NCBI GenBank assembly: GCA_021029095.1
Contig: JAJOHG010000100.1
Span: 1-64,000 of the forward strand
Source of the DNA: Phellopilus nigrolimitatus
Lineage: Eukaryota > Basidiomycota > Agaricomycetes > Hymenochaetales > Hymenochaetaceae
Reading direction: 5' to 3'
DNA length: 64,000 nucleotides
A program made the position numbers and the translations under genes. The notes beneath the pieces are model-generated. The model ran no database searches. It worked only from the letters and a program-made list of their open reading frames with translations, and was not told the DNA's origin. Of this stretch, positions 22,880 through 34,700 are shown piece after piece; within the stretch, counting starts at the first letter, position 1; each line of letters begins with the position of its first letter.

Positions 22880-23371
22880 TCACTTCAGTAAGGCACACTG
22901 CTCGCAAGGTATCAATGTATATATCATATGTCTACAGTGTAATAATTCTCAGAGCATTCCTGACCATTTTGAGAGGAATGCGAATACGGCGCGTCACCAT
23001 GGCCTGTCGACGCGCCCGCCGTTCACGGTCCACAGGCCCCGCCCTGTTTTCTGGCGCGCGACCAGGTGTGATGGGAGACCCGATGCGGTAGGCGGTGGCG
23101 TGCGTGCACAGTCCGTCTGCTGCCGAGACGCTCAGCATAATTATTCGCGCTCGAAAAAAAGATAAGAGTGCCCCGTCGCCGAAAGAGCTGGAGAGATGTA
23201 TGTCCACGGTGTCGGTGTTGATCCCATCAAGTTTCATCAGTCGCTCGAGAGCCCGCTGCTGCGACTTTCCCTTGCTGCTTCGCAAATCGTGTAGATATTG
23301 TCGCATGGTGCCCGCCGATGAGCGACGGTGTATATGTATATGTAGCGTACATACATAAGAAAATACGATTG
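22880..23371 (-). repeat. duplicated block B, copy 1, distal end
   Basis: Matches 56410-56720 in inverted orientation. A minus-strand frame (about 23306 downward, MRQYLHDLRSSKGKSQQRAL) corresponds to MRRYLQDLRDSKGNY at 56469 on the plus strand. It is probably a gene remnant of unknown function. Confidence 0.55.
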
Positions 23372-23379
23372 CGTCAGAT
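23372..23379. repeat. target site duplication CGTCAGAT, left copy
   Basis: Identical to 27266-27273. Eight base pairs is the diagnostic length for hAT transposons. Confidence 0.9.
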
Positions 23380-23609
23380 TAGGGACTAGCATGGTAAGGC
23401 TTCATCCGCCATCTGTACCCATGGATAAGCATTCCCACGGATAAACACGATCCGTGGATAAGTTCCCACGGATACACGGATGTCACGGATAATTTTGCGT
23501 GCTGCACCGCTAACTGTGCCTCGACACTGTTTGTCGCTCTGCTCAGTACTTTCTATCACTTGTTTAAGTCTAAAAACTATATGCTTTGCTCTATATATCT
23601 TTCTAATCC

Positions 23610-26600
23610 ATGTCTTTAAATCAATTCCCCCCAACACCACTCACACCTTCAAGACGACACCATTTTAACTATGCTAGAGTCACTCCGACACCGTTAACCT
23701 TCGGATCACCAGCGCAGCCGCTCAGTGCTTCGTCTTCTCACACCCTGATTGACACGCCTGCCGTACATGTCTCCCCGCAGAAACACAGGAAAAGGAAAAG
23801 TCAGGTCACCGTGTATGAGAAGACGGATGAAGAAGTCTGGGATTTAGACGATGAAACTATCATTGGTGCGCAAAACAGTTTATTACAGATGAATTAGTCT
23901 TCAATTCTTCTTCATTAGCTGCCGGCCGGGAGAGATGGTCTTCGAAAGCTTATAATCATTACGACATCTCCGTGAAGCGTGTCGATCTCAGTGGGAAGAA
24001 GAAGATCTTCTTTAAGTTCTCTTGTATTTATAGACACCCGAAGCACACAGCCCACGAGCGTGAGCGTATGAACACAAAATATGGGACGACAAATCTGCTC
24101 AACGGTGCATGTAAATGTGACTCGGAGCGAGGCTTTGATTCTCTGAGGGACACGCATACATTACAAGTAGTAGCTCCACGTTACTCTCACGCCGCCCATC
24201 GTGCATTAATGGCCCTTCGAAGCGCTTCGGACAACCGACCGTTCCATGCTTTGGCGGACAAACACTACCTTATGGAGGTTGAAATGCTCCGGCCCGGAAC
24301 AATAGTTCCATCTCCGAGCACAACTTCTCGTGATATTAATGATCTCTATCTTGAACTTTCGAAGAATGTGAGGAACTATTTTCAGGTGTGTTCTTCTTCA
24401 ATTCTTTTTGTATATTAATATTAATCAAAACCTAATGTACATTAATAGCTTCGAGACCGAAACATTCATCTTGTCATTGATGGCTGGACTGCCCCGATTG
24501 TCGCATCATATTTAGGAGTTGTAGTTGTTTGGTATGACTCGGGAAAAATTCATCGGGCTATCTTAGAGTTCATAAGGTAATTTTCATTTTTCAATAATTA
24601 TCAATAATGTAAACAGTCTGTAATGCAGGCTCACGCAAAACCACACTGGTAAATATCTTTCTTCTGTGCTTGTCACGTGTCTCAAGCGATTTGGTCTCGA
24701 AAAACTGGTGAGTTCAAAGGAATCCATCAGACAAACGCTGCTCTTGCTGGCAAGTGTTAACTTCGTCTTCTAGCTTCATTTACTCTGTATGGACAATGCC
24801 GGAAACTGCAATACAACAGCTACTGAAACGGCGGCTCTTGTTCCCTCTTTCCGAGGCATGAAATCACGTCTTCGGTGCTTTGCTCATATCCTCAATTTGA
24901 TTGCAAAGGTATTAAATTCGTTTTACTACAGTATTATAAATATATTAAATTGAGATTATCGTACAGGCTGTTCTCTCACTGTTCTCAAAGCCTCCGAGAT
25001 CAAGAAAAGCAATCAAAATTGGCACCGGCACTGGACAGCCATGTAATGGAACGCAACCATCAACATCCGAATTTGTAATTGATCACGGAGATCACCTTAC
25101 CGTCGAAGAAGAGGAGCTCGCCGAAGTCATCTGTGATGACGAGGTAGGCGAGGATAACGGGCAGGACACACACGATACCTATATAGTCAGTAACATACGT
25201 GACCGTGCAATGGCGAACATGGCAAAGCAAGGAGTCACAGTTTCTTCACATGAGGAGAAAACTGCGCAAGCTGTGCTTCCAAAGGTAAGCAGCCGAAAAT
25301 TTATTATTTTAATTACATATAATAATGTTTTTATAGGTTGCTGGTCTAGCTAAGAAAGTACACGACTCCGGGACGCTAAAAGAAAAGTTTGATAATCTCG
25401 TTGAAGCAAACCGCGAGTTCACTGGCCATAAACGTGCTCTTGATCGGCGGGTTTCGACACGCTGGAACTCTGAGTTTGCGTGCATCGAAGCCCATTTTTT
25501 TTTCAGGACTGTGATTGAGCAGCTAACCGGAACTGCGGCAAACAAGCTTCAGTCTTTCAGACTGAATGATAGACAATGGATTATTGCGCAGCATCTATGC
25601 GATGTTCTTGCTGTATTTTTTTTTTTTTGCCTTCGAGAATTTATTACTGATTTGTTTTTTAAAGATATTTGATGGTCCGACAAAACTGTTTTCGAAGGCC
25701 GATGTGCCGCTTATTGCCGACACTATCCCAATGCTAACTAGTGTCCACAACGCACTCAAGAGAGTATGCGCAGCAGAAGATGTGCCTGCAATTGTACGTA
25801 TCGCGGCACATGCGGGCGAACTTATTTGCGAGAAGTACTCTGCTCTTGCTGATGATTGCGAAGTCTACCGTATCGCCATCGGTACGTATGCTCACTTATT
25901 TCATTGATCTGCTTTACATTTGCTTTCCAGTCATGTCACCCGATAAAAAACTGGCCTGGTTCATCAAGCAGGGTTTCTCTTTCGATGAGGTACAGAAAAT
26001 TCAAAATCTCGTCATCGCTCGGTGGGAAGAGTCGTACAAGTGTTTTCAGACACAGCACATACCGGCTGCACCCTCCGTCTCCGCTACATCAAGTCGAAAC
26101 TCGGTAAGTCCCCTTTGTTACTATCTTATTATGCTATATCGAAGGTACGATCGGCACGGTGATGACGATGAGCTGTTGGCTGTCTCACGGGTAGACGACT
26201 GTTGCTCTGAGTCTTGCAGCCGTTCGCAGCATCATTCGAGTCGGCCCCAAGTGTACAACAACACATTGACGACACGGTGAGATGATGATGAGCTGTTGGC
26301 TGTCTCACCCGTCGCTCTGAGTCGTACAGCCGTTCGCAGCACCATTCGAGTCGGGCTGAAGTGTACGATAGCCCATCGACTTCGTGTCATTCCTACCATG
26401 CTTCAACATCCCCACAATCATCGTTCTCAGCGGTGGAGACTGTTTATTTGTATGTGTGCACTTCTAATACTTGTTTTCAGCGCGGCTCTCGGTGGATGGA
26501 CCCAAGCGACTCTGTCGAAAATGAGGCGGGTGCGGACAGTATCTATACTTACCTTACTGATCCTCCCGTGCCGACAAAGTATGTTTCGTCTGTCGGCGGT

Positions 26601-26921
26601 TTAATGATGTATTGGCATCTACATGAGCAGCATTCCCCAAGCATTTCTCGGATGGGGTCGGACTATTGTTCTGCACCCGGTAAGTCCTTTATAATTACAA
26701 AATCTTGCGTGCATTACTAACTAAACAAAGCATCATCAGTGGACGCTGAACGAGCATTCTCCAAGGGCCGGCGCGAAATTAACTTTATGCAACACAACAT
26801 GTCCTCGCAAACTTTCAAGGCCCGAATGGCCGTCGGCTCCTGGGAAGGAACACCTTTATTCCCTACTGTAGATATTGCAATTGATATACTGGAGAACAAG
26901 ACCTCGCAGAAGTCGCCTTGA
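23610..26921 (+). CDS. hAT family transposase
   Basis: Exons supported by phase-consistent GT-AG introns: 23610-23865, 23919-24385, 24449-24576, 24629-24707, 24774-24908, 24967-25284, 25337-25612, 25665-25881, 25931-26103, a less certain set between 26200 and 26680, and 26731-26921. The N-terminus holds a BED-finger-like segment (FFKFSCIYRHPKHTAHERER, NGACKC). The RNase H-like core shows LVIDGWTAP (first Asp), CMDNAGNCNT (second Asp), CFAHILNLIAK (the C..H motif) and STRWNS (conserved Trp). The C-terminal dimerisation domain is SSVDAERAFSKGRREINFM followed by MAVGSWEG. It cuts and pastes the surrounding element and generates the 8-bp duplication. Exon ends near 26100-26400 are complicated by a local tandem duplication. 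No disabling mutation was seen elsewhere. Confidence 0.88.
26155..26400 (+). repeat. short tandem duplication inside transposase gene
   Basis: Two approximately 115-bp copies start at about 26159 and 26281 (GATGAGCTGTTGGCTGTCTCAC), each ending in a TTGCAG/GTACAG acceptor followed by CCGTTCGCAGCA. Splicing may use either copy, giving alternative short exons. Confidence 0.6.
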
Positions 26922-27265
26922 AGGATAGGAGAACAAATGTCTTGATTTTTTAATATTATAACCATATTGTCTTAGACTACATGATTGTCCGCGAAGCGTT
27001 GCGCAACCATTAATACTCTAATTTAACATCTGTCAGAGACATTTCAAGGCATCATTTTCACAGACCAGCAGCAAATGACGGCCGCGCTCTCGCGGGTTCT
27101 TCATCGAGGCAAAAACTGGGTGCTGACTCTCAAATACTCAACTGATTTGTAAGCTATTTGTTACCATCCGTGGATGACCCGTGCATCCGCAGATACCCAT
27201 CCGCGGATGACTCCATCCGTGGTACGGATACGGATTTACACGGATGGTTACCATGCTAGTCCTTA

Positions 27266-27273
27266 CGTCAGAT
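27266..27273. repeat. target site duplication CGTCAGAT, right copy
   Basis: Matches 23372-23379. Confidence 0.9.
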
Positions 27274-29500
27274 GCTGACCGACCAGCTTCGGCACAGCTC
27301 GGCAATAGACAAGCATCATCGAGATCGGTGGTTGCCGACAATGCGCGAGTCCCAAACGAAAAAAAAAACCCCTGGGGAATCGTAGCGCGGCATTGTGCAA
27401 GATGACATTGCCTCAAGTGCCGTGTAATACCATGACACGCTATCCACAATGTTGACCTTTTCAAGTACATAGCTGCACCTTATTGCTCGACCCGCATTTC
27501 TTTCTCGTGCGGTGAGTTTGTCTAATTGTTATTCCCTTTTTACTGTACTCATGTACACCAGGATGAATCGGCAGCGACGCTTGGCGCAAACACGGCGCCA
27601 TAGCACGTCCGAGCCGCCGCTGCCGCGGTGCGCACCGCCTGCGTTCAGGCGTCCCAGCGCGACACCCAATGTTAGAGGAGCAGTGGGGGCGCGATCAGCA
27701 GGGCAGTTTGCTGGGCAGAGGACACGCTGCGAGGAGAAAAATGGGAGCCGGTTTCCTTCTTCTACTTCTGGCGATCGAGTACGACGAGAAACGGCGCGCG
27801 CAGGCGCGAATCGCACGCTCAAGCTTTGCGTGAATGCAAGATGTCTTCCGTCCTGTTCGGGACCCTGTCTCCTAGCACACGAGCACCAGCGGCCCAGGGC
27901 TGCCTCGCCTAAGGCAGCGGGGCCTGGCTGACGTCTACAGCCCGTCTGCTGCGCCGACATCGATATCGAGGGGGCGCGAGATAGATGGCGTGCGCACCGT
28001 CTTATCACTGCAGGCTTCCGCGTCCAGGCAGGCGCAGGCGGGCTCGGACGCACCTACACAGGAAGCTGTCCTGAACGTTAAGAAGACGGCGCGCGGAAAA
28101 TTGGCGGCGCAGAGCGATAAACCTTTTTGAGGAGATTGGGGAGGGGAGCTTCTTCCAGAATGCGCGGATCTCCTCGAAAGTGCGTATGGCGCCGCGCATG
28201 CGGGAAAATAGCACGTCGACGCCGCCGTCGGCTGAATCCCAAACTGCATTGCAGAAGTCGAGCGAATGGTTGAACAGATTCGGAGAGTTTGCGCGGGCGA
28301 GCTTGGAAAGCGGCGTCGTCGACGTCTGTCGGCGCGCGGTCATCGTGCGTGCGGAACTGTAAGCACTTTGGGCTTTGACTGGCGACTTACCGATATGGTC
28401 GGCTTCGTCCAGCTATGCCAACGTTTGGCGCCGGCGGCATCGCAGTGCGCCTTTGAACCCTGCGAAGAAGCGCCCGTCTCATGCGGAGACGCAGCACGAG
28501 GGGGATGCCTTTTTTGTGTGCGCGCGTACGTCGCCTCCCGGTCGGTTTACTTATTTAATCCGTTCACTTAGTTGCTTTCGCAGAGCGCAGTATCCGCCAT
28601 CGCGTCGAATGAGACAAAAAAAAACGCGATAGTGTCGTCGAAATAGGCAGCGCGCAACGCGCGGGGGCACGCAAATAGGCTCCCTCGCGAGTCATTGTCG
28701 TAGAGCTGGGAAATGGTCCGCCGGGATGTAGACGCAGACGAGAAGAAAGGCGGCGACGGCTTCCCGACCGAGTGAAGTTTATGTTCGAAGCTGCGTTCGA
28801 GGATGGGGAAGGGCGGAGGCGGGAGGCTGGCGGGTGCTGAAGGAAAGGGATGCGCGGAGAAAGGAGGGGAGCGTGCATTGGCGGCGCGCTCTCCCGCTGC
28901 TGCTACCTCCGTGCGACTGGATGCGTGCGAGTGTGAGAGAAGTACGCCTGTATCGGAGCGCGGGAATTCGGCGAAAGATAAGGGAACGCTGTGTGTCGTC
29001 AATACGGCCGGCACCTACTAGTGCGTGCCTTCTTTGGACTCAGAAACTCGACATTAAAATGCTTGTCGTCTAGCATGCGTGCGTTTCAGGCTTGGGATAA
29101 GAAATAGTTCACATCATCTCCCTATTTCACCACGTTAGAGCCATCCTAACGCGTGTGTTTTGGAAAGGGTAAGGGGATGCCAAGCAGGGTTCAAGGTAAT
29201 GGCGAAGCGCGGCTCGGTGCTGATTCCAGAGAAGAAATCCCTTTTTATGTGGATTGGCTTGGAGCAGAAATTTGAAGCTAGAATGCGTGTCGATCTCTGG
29301 TTGCTTGGATACTCTTCAAGGATGAACCGACGTTTTGGCACGGCACATACATATGTCTTTTAGGTACGAGATTTGTCTCGCTTTCAAGAATACTCTGCGG
29401 TCAAAAATGTATGCAAGCATTAGTTTTTTGTAGGCTATTCGCTTCTCCTTCTCATTGTTAACGGCGAACTCTTGTATGTACAAAACAGTATAGCAAAGAT
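27274..29500. repeat. duplicated block B, copy 1, non-genic part
   Basis: Inverted match to about 54200-56393, and partly to 44860-46553. It includes an element with MYLKRS..LWIAC (27470 minus; also 46333 plus) and a GC-rich stretch at 27530-28100 matched at 55560-56060. The segment at 28560-29160 recurs at 54480-55060 and partly at 16900-17060 and 44960-45130. Apart from the remnant at 28005-28343 no gene is supported. Confidence 0.6.
28005..28343 (-). pseudogene. coding remnant shared by block B copies
   Basis: The minus strand encodes SPNLFNHSLDFCNAVWDSAD, then GGVDVLFSRMRGAIRTFEEI and RAFWKK. The same peptide appears on the plus strand at 45365-45500 (GIDVLFVSMRSAVRTVEEIR) and, with a frameshift and stop, at 55330-55440. 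Conservation of the peptide across diverged copies argues for a once-functional helical protein of unknown family. This copy has the longest open frame. Confidence 0.4.
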
Positions 29501-29519
29501 ACGAAAGTTAATATTCCCT

Positions 29520-30510
29520 CAATTATATTGAAAGGGTGACAGGACGGTGCACTTTTTCCGGGAAGTCTGGTAGCGGAGTGGATTGCTTGAAAGCATCGAT
29601 GCTCGATTGTTCGTCAATAACACCCTGCCGCCCAGCAAGATCCATATAATCTCTCAGTATTTCCGAGTTCTTGAATGTATCTTAAAATCCGGCTGGTGTA
29701 AGCTTGTCGATTATCGCTTGACTCGGCAGGTTTTGATCGTAGCCGACCACTTCGTATCTATTGCTGCCTATCTTGACAGACGGGCATACTGACGAGCGCG
29801 CCGGGTAAGCAAAGAAGGTATGCACTATTTTCTGAGAAACACTCACACTCATACCCGATTTCCATGTTTGACGCGTAACTCCGCAATCCCAAGCACAACA
29901 AATCATCAGGTGGAGGGCCGTCTTTGTTTATGCGCCAGTGGCGATCCGGAGAGGTGCACTCGTGCTCGACGACTTTCTTCACGCCGAGAAATCGGAGCTC
30001 GTCTCCTTTGAATACGACCTCATCCTCGTCGTAGTCGTTCATATTGAAGCCGTGGTCGTGCATGATTACGATATTCTCAAAAATCTGTTCTCTGTAAAGT
30101 GATACAGTGATTTGTGAACATTCGCAGAACGCAGACATGCAATAACCGGCAGGAACCCACTTTAGTTTGACAGCCTGCAGAGTTTCTCCTCAAGCGGAAT
30201 TCCGCAGTCCTCGAGCACCAAGCAACCAAGTTCGGTATAATCCGTGCTCTCTCCTTTGTATATTCCAAGCAAGTGAGGGAATAAGCTGCCTTGAAATTCG
30301 TGGTGCTTTTCATAGTTCTCTGCTGCTTTCTCGAGTTCAGTCACTGCATGTTCACCGACATAGAATTTGACTATGACACATTGGTCTCCAAGAGGAGCGC
30401 GATAAACGATATAATCCCACTCGCTTGTGATGCTAAGGACTGTCGAAATATCCATATGAATGGAGCCCGGGGGAGCTTCTGCGATTGTACTGTGGAGTGT
30501 GTAGTCCGTG
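29520..30510 (-). pseudogene. kinase-like gene, 5'-truncated (family P, block B copy 1)
   Basis: Exon A (about 30510-30165) encodes YIVYRAPLGDQCVIVKFYVG (N-lobe strand with Lys), ENYEKHHEFQGSLFPHLLGI and LGCLVLEDCG (hinge). Exon B (about 30100-29870) encodes FENIVIMHDHGFNMNDYDED and FRFLGV..VVEHECTSP, the positional equivalent of catalytic and DFG segments but lacking HRD and DFG. Exon C (to about 29520) has IIDKLTPAGF. The 5' part present in paralogues (initial MLxQxLTI) is missing: homology to 53110 onward stops at about 30510. The protein family is degenerate, probably without kinase activity. The copy at 53061 keeps the 5' end but is frameshifted. Confidence 0.55.
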
Positions 30511-31340
30511 TTACGATTCCTGTAAAGGGAAGCGTTCTTTCACACTTAGCGTTTTCACCAGCAGTGGCTGTGTAATCTGTCACGGTCACAATACAAAAAG
30601 TGGCCCGGAAAGTGCCGTAAGTGTACAAAAAGTGTACAAAATATTTTGTTACAGGGGGGTGTCAACATAGCCACCTAGCACCGCCACACGTCACACTTTT
30701 CCTCGCGAGCTTTTCGCTACGTATTTTCACGTTTTTGTTTTTGTTTTTGCTCGTGTTTCCTTTCTTTCTTTTCGGTTGGTATGGCCTGTGTCTAGGCTAT
30801 GTTTTCATGTAAAAATTATGTGCTTATGTCGTACCTGGACTTCATGAAAAATCATTCTGTTGTACACTCCCTGCGTGACGCCTTTGTCCACCCGCACAAC
30901 GCTGACTTAAATCCTTTTTTCTATCATACTTGGGTGCCTTTGAATATAGAAGCTTGATTTATTTTTTACTATGAAGGCCCATGTCTAAGCTATATGTTCA
31001 TGTATAATTTTTTGTGCATATATGTGGCTGAGTGATATGTAAAAGCTGACCGGCTAGGCACTGCTCTGGTGACAGCAAATTTGACTTTCACCACCATCAC
31101 CCCTCTAGTCATTGTGATCGTCGCCGCACCCTGGTCCTCGTCCTTCCCACCGCCGCCCTCTTCCCTCGTCCTTCGCCGCTCTCCGATGTCATCGCCACCG
31201 TCACCCTCCCTTGTCGCTGCTGCCCACCCTCATGTACGCCGACCGCACACTCTCAACCAGGAAGAATAAATAAATAAAAGCTGGCTTAGAAGCTCGTGTC
31301 TGTACTACAGACACGAGTAGTTTAAGTCAGATGATGAACA
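30511..31340. other. unique AT-rich stretch with a short iteron pair
   Basis: Not part of block B. GTGTACAAAAAGTGTACAAAA at about 30620-30640 matches the iteron of the 3.6-kb hairpin element, and a GGGGGGTGTC junction follows at 30655-30664. Two similar phrases (about 30780 and 30980) suggest an internal duplication. No gene is seen. Confidence 0.4.
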
Positions 31341-31344
31341 CATT

Positions 31345-32660
31345 ATGGACCTCGGGATGAGCCAGAGCCAGGTAAATGCGAGCCATGCAGGAACGCAAGG
31401 CGATCGCGCTCGCGTCATATCAACAACAGCTACAGCAGATGCAGCGCCAGGCCGTCGCCGCCGACAACGGAGGTGTTGGCGCAGTACCTGGATTTGGGCT
31501 CAGCAGACGCAAATGTCAGGACAGTCACCACCCGCCGATTCTGGCCGCCCAAATGCCCATGCAGCACATGAAAGGCACGCCAACGTGTGATGATGGACGT
31601 AGGTGGTGGCGTCCCGCCACTGGCCGGCACACCTGTGCGGCCGAGTCTGACCTCGGGTTTACCTGCTGGACTTGCTGCCCCCACCTACACCCAGGGAATG
31701 CCGCCCACGACGAGCGGGTCATCCTCGAACAGCGGCCCTACACCCTCCATCCCCGTGAATGGCGCCACCAGCCCAGTGGCAGCGGCGTGGTGTCCAGCAC
31801 TGGCCTGCCACCGCTGCCCACGAACGTGCAGCTCAGCCCGTCCGTGACGCGTGTGTCGGCGGTGCCGCTCACGGAGGCGCGTACGCGTGCATTACGGAGC
31901 TGTCTGCGGGCGAGATCACGGAGGTCCAGGGGTGGATGGCGGCGGACTGCACGTACGAGACGTGCTTCCACGGAATGGCCGTGCACGCGAAGGCGGAGCT
32001 CGCGGCGGGGCCTGCGGGTATACGCGCGCGTTGTTGGGAGCGCGACGCACAGGCCGAGGCTGAGGTCGCCGCGCGCCGTCAGAAGGAGAAGCTGGATCTG
32101 GTATACCCGCACGTCCCGGGCTCGCGCGAGGGCGGCAGAAAGAAGGCGAGGCGGCGCGAGGGGCTGAAGGTGCCTGGGAAACTAAAGCCGGACGAGGCGA
32201 AACACGCGGAGCAGCTCGCCCCGATACGTCTCGAGTTCGATGTTGAGTACCATAAGTATTGCGATACGTTTGTGTCGAACTTGAATGGTGCGAAAAGATA
32301 GCAGTCTCATTCTGATCTCTTCTTTTGCTAATCTCGCTTATCGTTATTGCTGACAGACCCAATCGTAACGCCCGAAGTCTTCGCGCAGTCGATCATAGAC
32401 GACTATAGCCATTCCTCAAGCTATCATGCAACCACCACCAGATCGAAATTGATACAGGTGGCCAGCAACGATGTGTCCGTCGCACCGACAAAGAACGTGC
32501 TGGAAGTTGCGCGGGACCCTGCAGGGCCCCGACGCGGAATGGTGGGCACCCTGGAGTAAGCATCTGCGCAATGAGGACAGCTACGACCGCACACACGCTT
32601 TGTTGCAGAGCGTGCCGGAGCCGCAGGGCCGCGCGAAGAAGCGGCACAAGTCAACGTCGC
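31345..32660 (+). pseudogene. SNF5 (SMARCB1/Sfh1-like) chromatin remodeling subunit, decayed
   Basis: Plus-strand pieces in three frames follow the order of fungal SNF5 proteins: an N-terminal MDLGMSQSQ and a Gln-rich SYQQQLQQMQRQA; a Pro/Ser linker; GEITEVQGWMAADCTYETCF; EKLDLVYPHVPG; then the start of the SNF5 domain, LAPIRLEFDVEYHKYCDTFV. A 61-bp intron (GTGCGA..GACAG, about 32290-32356) leads into DPIVTPEVFAQSIIDDYS and SSYHATTTRSKL. A further frame change gives WWAPWSKHLRNEDSYDR and EPQGRAKKRHKS. SNF5 is a core subunit of SWI/SNF and RSC. Frameshifts near 31850 and 32500 and loss of the second SNF5 repeat make it non-functional. Retained introns show it is a DNA-level copy, not a retrocopy. 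Confidence 0.75.
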
Positions 32661-32839
32661 CGAAGCATCCCGTAGGTCCTCAACCCCATTTTTCTGCGAG
32701 GGGTTCTACTAATTTTGCATTTAGCTGTGAACAAACCTTCAGGAGAAGCAAAGTGCTGATTTTCAGTTCTTAAGGTCACCTGTACGTCTCTTGCTGCCTC
32801 ATCCTATCCATCCCACCCATTTCATTGTTCATTTTAACT

Positions 32840-34700
32840 CATATGCAACAAAGAATTACCATGGACAGCTCCAAAGGACACGGCATTGGACGAGGTGATT
32901 GCGGCCAACACGGGCGAGGCATGCCTTCCAGTCATCGAGGGGGCCTTCCTCAGGTCTGTGGGGCGCATGACGACTTGTCTTCGAGATCCTCCGGGCTACA
33001 CTCGTCTTCGGGAGACCCTCACGACAGCAGTGGAGAGCTCGACTTCGGTTCTGGAGCCATACAGGTGTATGCTCCCAACATGCCTGCGCAGGCCGGCGCG
33101 CGGCTTTCGGACAGTGGACAGGGAGCAGAACGCACTCGTCTCTCCTTCGAGGCGCTGTCTGCCTCAGACCCCAATCACGTCGTGCGTCCAGGATTTGGGG
33201 AGCGCCGCGCCGCGATTGCTGTTCGCGCAAACTCTTTTGTGCTCAAGTATCCAAAGGAGGTCGTTTTGTACGACTACCCAGTCGTGATCGCTCCCGATGT
33301 GGTCTCTGCGGCTGTTCGTAAGCATGTATTCGAGCTCCTAGAATCCACGCCGGAGATTGCTTTGTATCTCCACGAGATAGCACACGGCTGGACTCAGAGG
33401 CTGGTGTCGAGAAGCCGTCCGAGTCTTCTGGCAGACGTCTCTGCGACAATCTCAGAAGGACATGAGAGGGTTTACACGTTCAAGGTTCTTGAGCCGAAGG
33501 AGCTGAGATCTGCCAACTTGGAACGGTAAGCTTTCATATTCTCTACCAGATACGCGACTGACTCTATTTGAAAACAAATGTTTCTAGTTACTTGCGAGGC
33601 GAGGATACAAACTATAATCCTCTCCCGATCATCTCTGTATTCAATCCCATTACGACCGCGCATGCCTCGCACACGGGCGTGCCCAACAAGAAAAGTTATT
33701 TGTTCCCCCGTTCAGTTTTGGGTGAATATCCGCTCGCTCTCAGTGCGGTCTCAAAGCATGGAAGGGGTTTTTTGCAAATGTGCGCCCAGTGTACAAGAAT
33801 CTCATGGTCAACTTCAATGTCTGCATGGGCGCATTTTACGTCCTGCGCGCCTCAGCGATGCGATGATCAAATACAAACAGACATCGTACGGGGCAGGTAA
33901 TCCCCAGAGCTTTTACCGGCACGCGAAGCTCACGAAGAAGCACCTAGGCTACTGCAGGAAGAGCAGAATCAAGATCTTCGGGAGCCAGTCGGCGAGGAAG
34001 ACCGTCTTTCAGTGCGGCAAGCTGAGTGGAATGGTCAGTGTGGAACAGTACTTTCAATAAAGTTTGGTGACTAGCTGGAATATAGATACTCACCATATTA
34101 TATAGAGTTCAACATCCACCTCCAAACATGCGGATGACTTGCCCGTCGTCAATGTGGGAAACAAGGCTAAGGATACCTTTGTCCCTGCCGAGCTCTATAA
34201 GATCGAGCCGAGCCAGCCTTTCGCGGGCGTGCTCTCGAAGCGCGAAACTCTGGAAGCGGCAAAATACACAATAATGTCACCGTTCGTCAGTGCTAAGACA
34301 ATCGTCGAGCAGGGACTTGAAGTACTGGGTCGGCGCCAGGGCGCGCCGCCTATAAACGGTTCGAGTTTCCTCTTGACATGGCGGTCGTCCCTGCGCGTCT
34401 GCTTAGCCCGCCCAAAGTAACCTACTCATCAGGCTCTCACCGTCTCCAACGGTCCTGGAACACCCGCAATGTGCGCTTCCACCGCCCGGCGCAGCTCACT
34501 CGCTCCGCCATTCTCGTCCTTGCAGACGGCGGTCGCGAGGACTTCAGGGATTCCTTGGACCCGGGGCTGCGTGGCGTCATGATACGGTTCCTGGCCATGT
34601 GCCGGGTGGGCGGGATGCAGGCCGACCACGCACTCCTGCCGCTACTTTTTGTGCGATTTTCACAAGGCCAGCAATGCTCGTTTTGCGGTTCATTCACCAT
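32840..34700 (+). pseudogene. Argonaute-like pseudogene truncated before PIWI
   Basis: Pieces follow Argonaute domain order. N domain: RRAAIAVRANSFVLKYPKEV. Linker 1, across an intron at 33529-33587: NYNPLPIISVFNPITTAHAS; then, after a frameshift, LKAWKGFFANVRPVYKNLMV and FNVCMGAFY. PAZ: KKHLGYCRKSRIKIFGSQSA and FQCGKLSGMVSVEQYF, then LPVVNVGNKAKDTFVPAELY. Linker 2: VVPARLLSPPKVTYSSGS and WNTRNVRFHRPAQLTRSAIL. The start of MID follows near 34500-34640. Nothing of the PIWI catalytic domain is present. At least three frameshifts and an internal stop (near 33860) disable it. The functional relatives bind small RNAs for silencing. It lies about 200 bp after the SNF5 remnant in the same orientation. 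Confidence 0.82.

Larger units (their letters stand above)
23380..27265 (+). mobile_element. hAT transposon, probably autonomous
   Basis: 3886 bp with 18-bp terminal inverted repeats: TAGGGACTAGCATGGTAA at the left and the reverse complement with one difference (TAAGGACTAG..) at the right. TAGGG ends are typical of Ac-like hAT elements. Subterminal regions (23400-23500; 27165-27250) are full of ACGGAT/ATCCGTGG words, likely transposase-binding repeats. It encodes a full-length transposase on the plus strand. Paralogous empty sites exist at 56394-56401 and 46553-46560, where the target octamer is present once. Confidence 0.93.
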
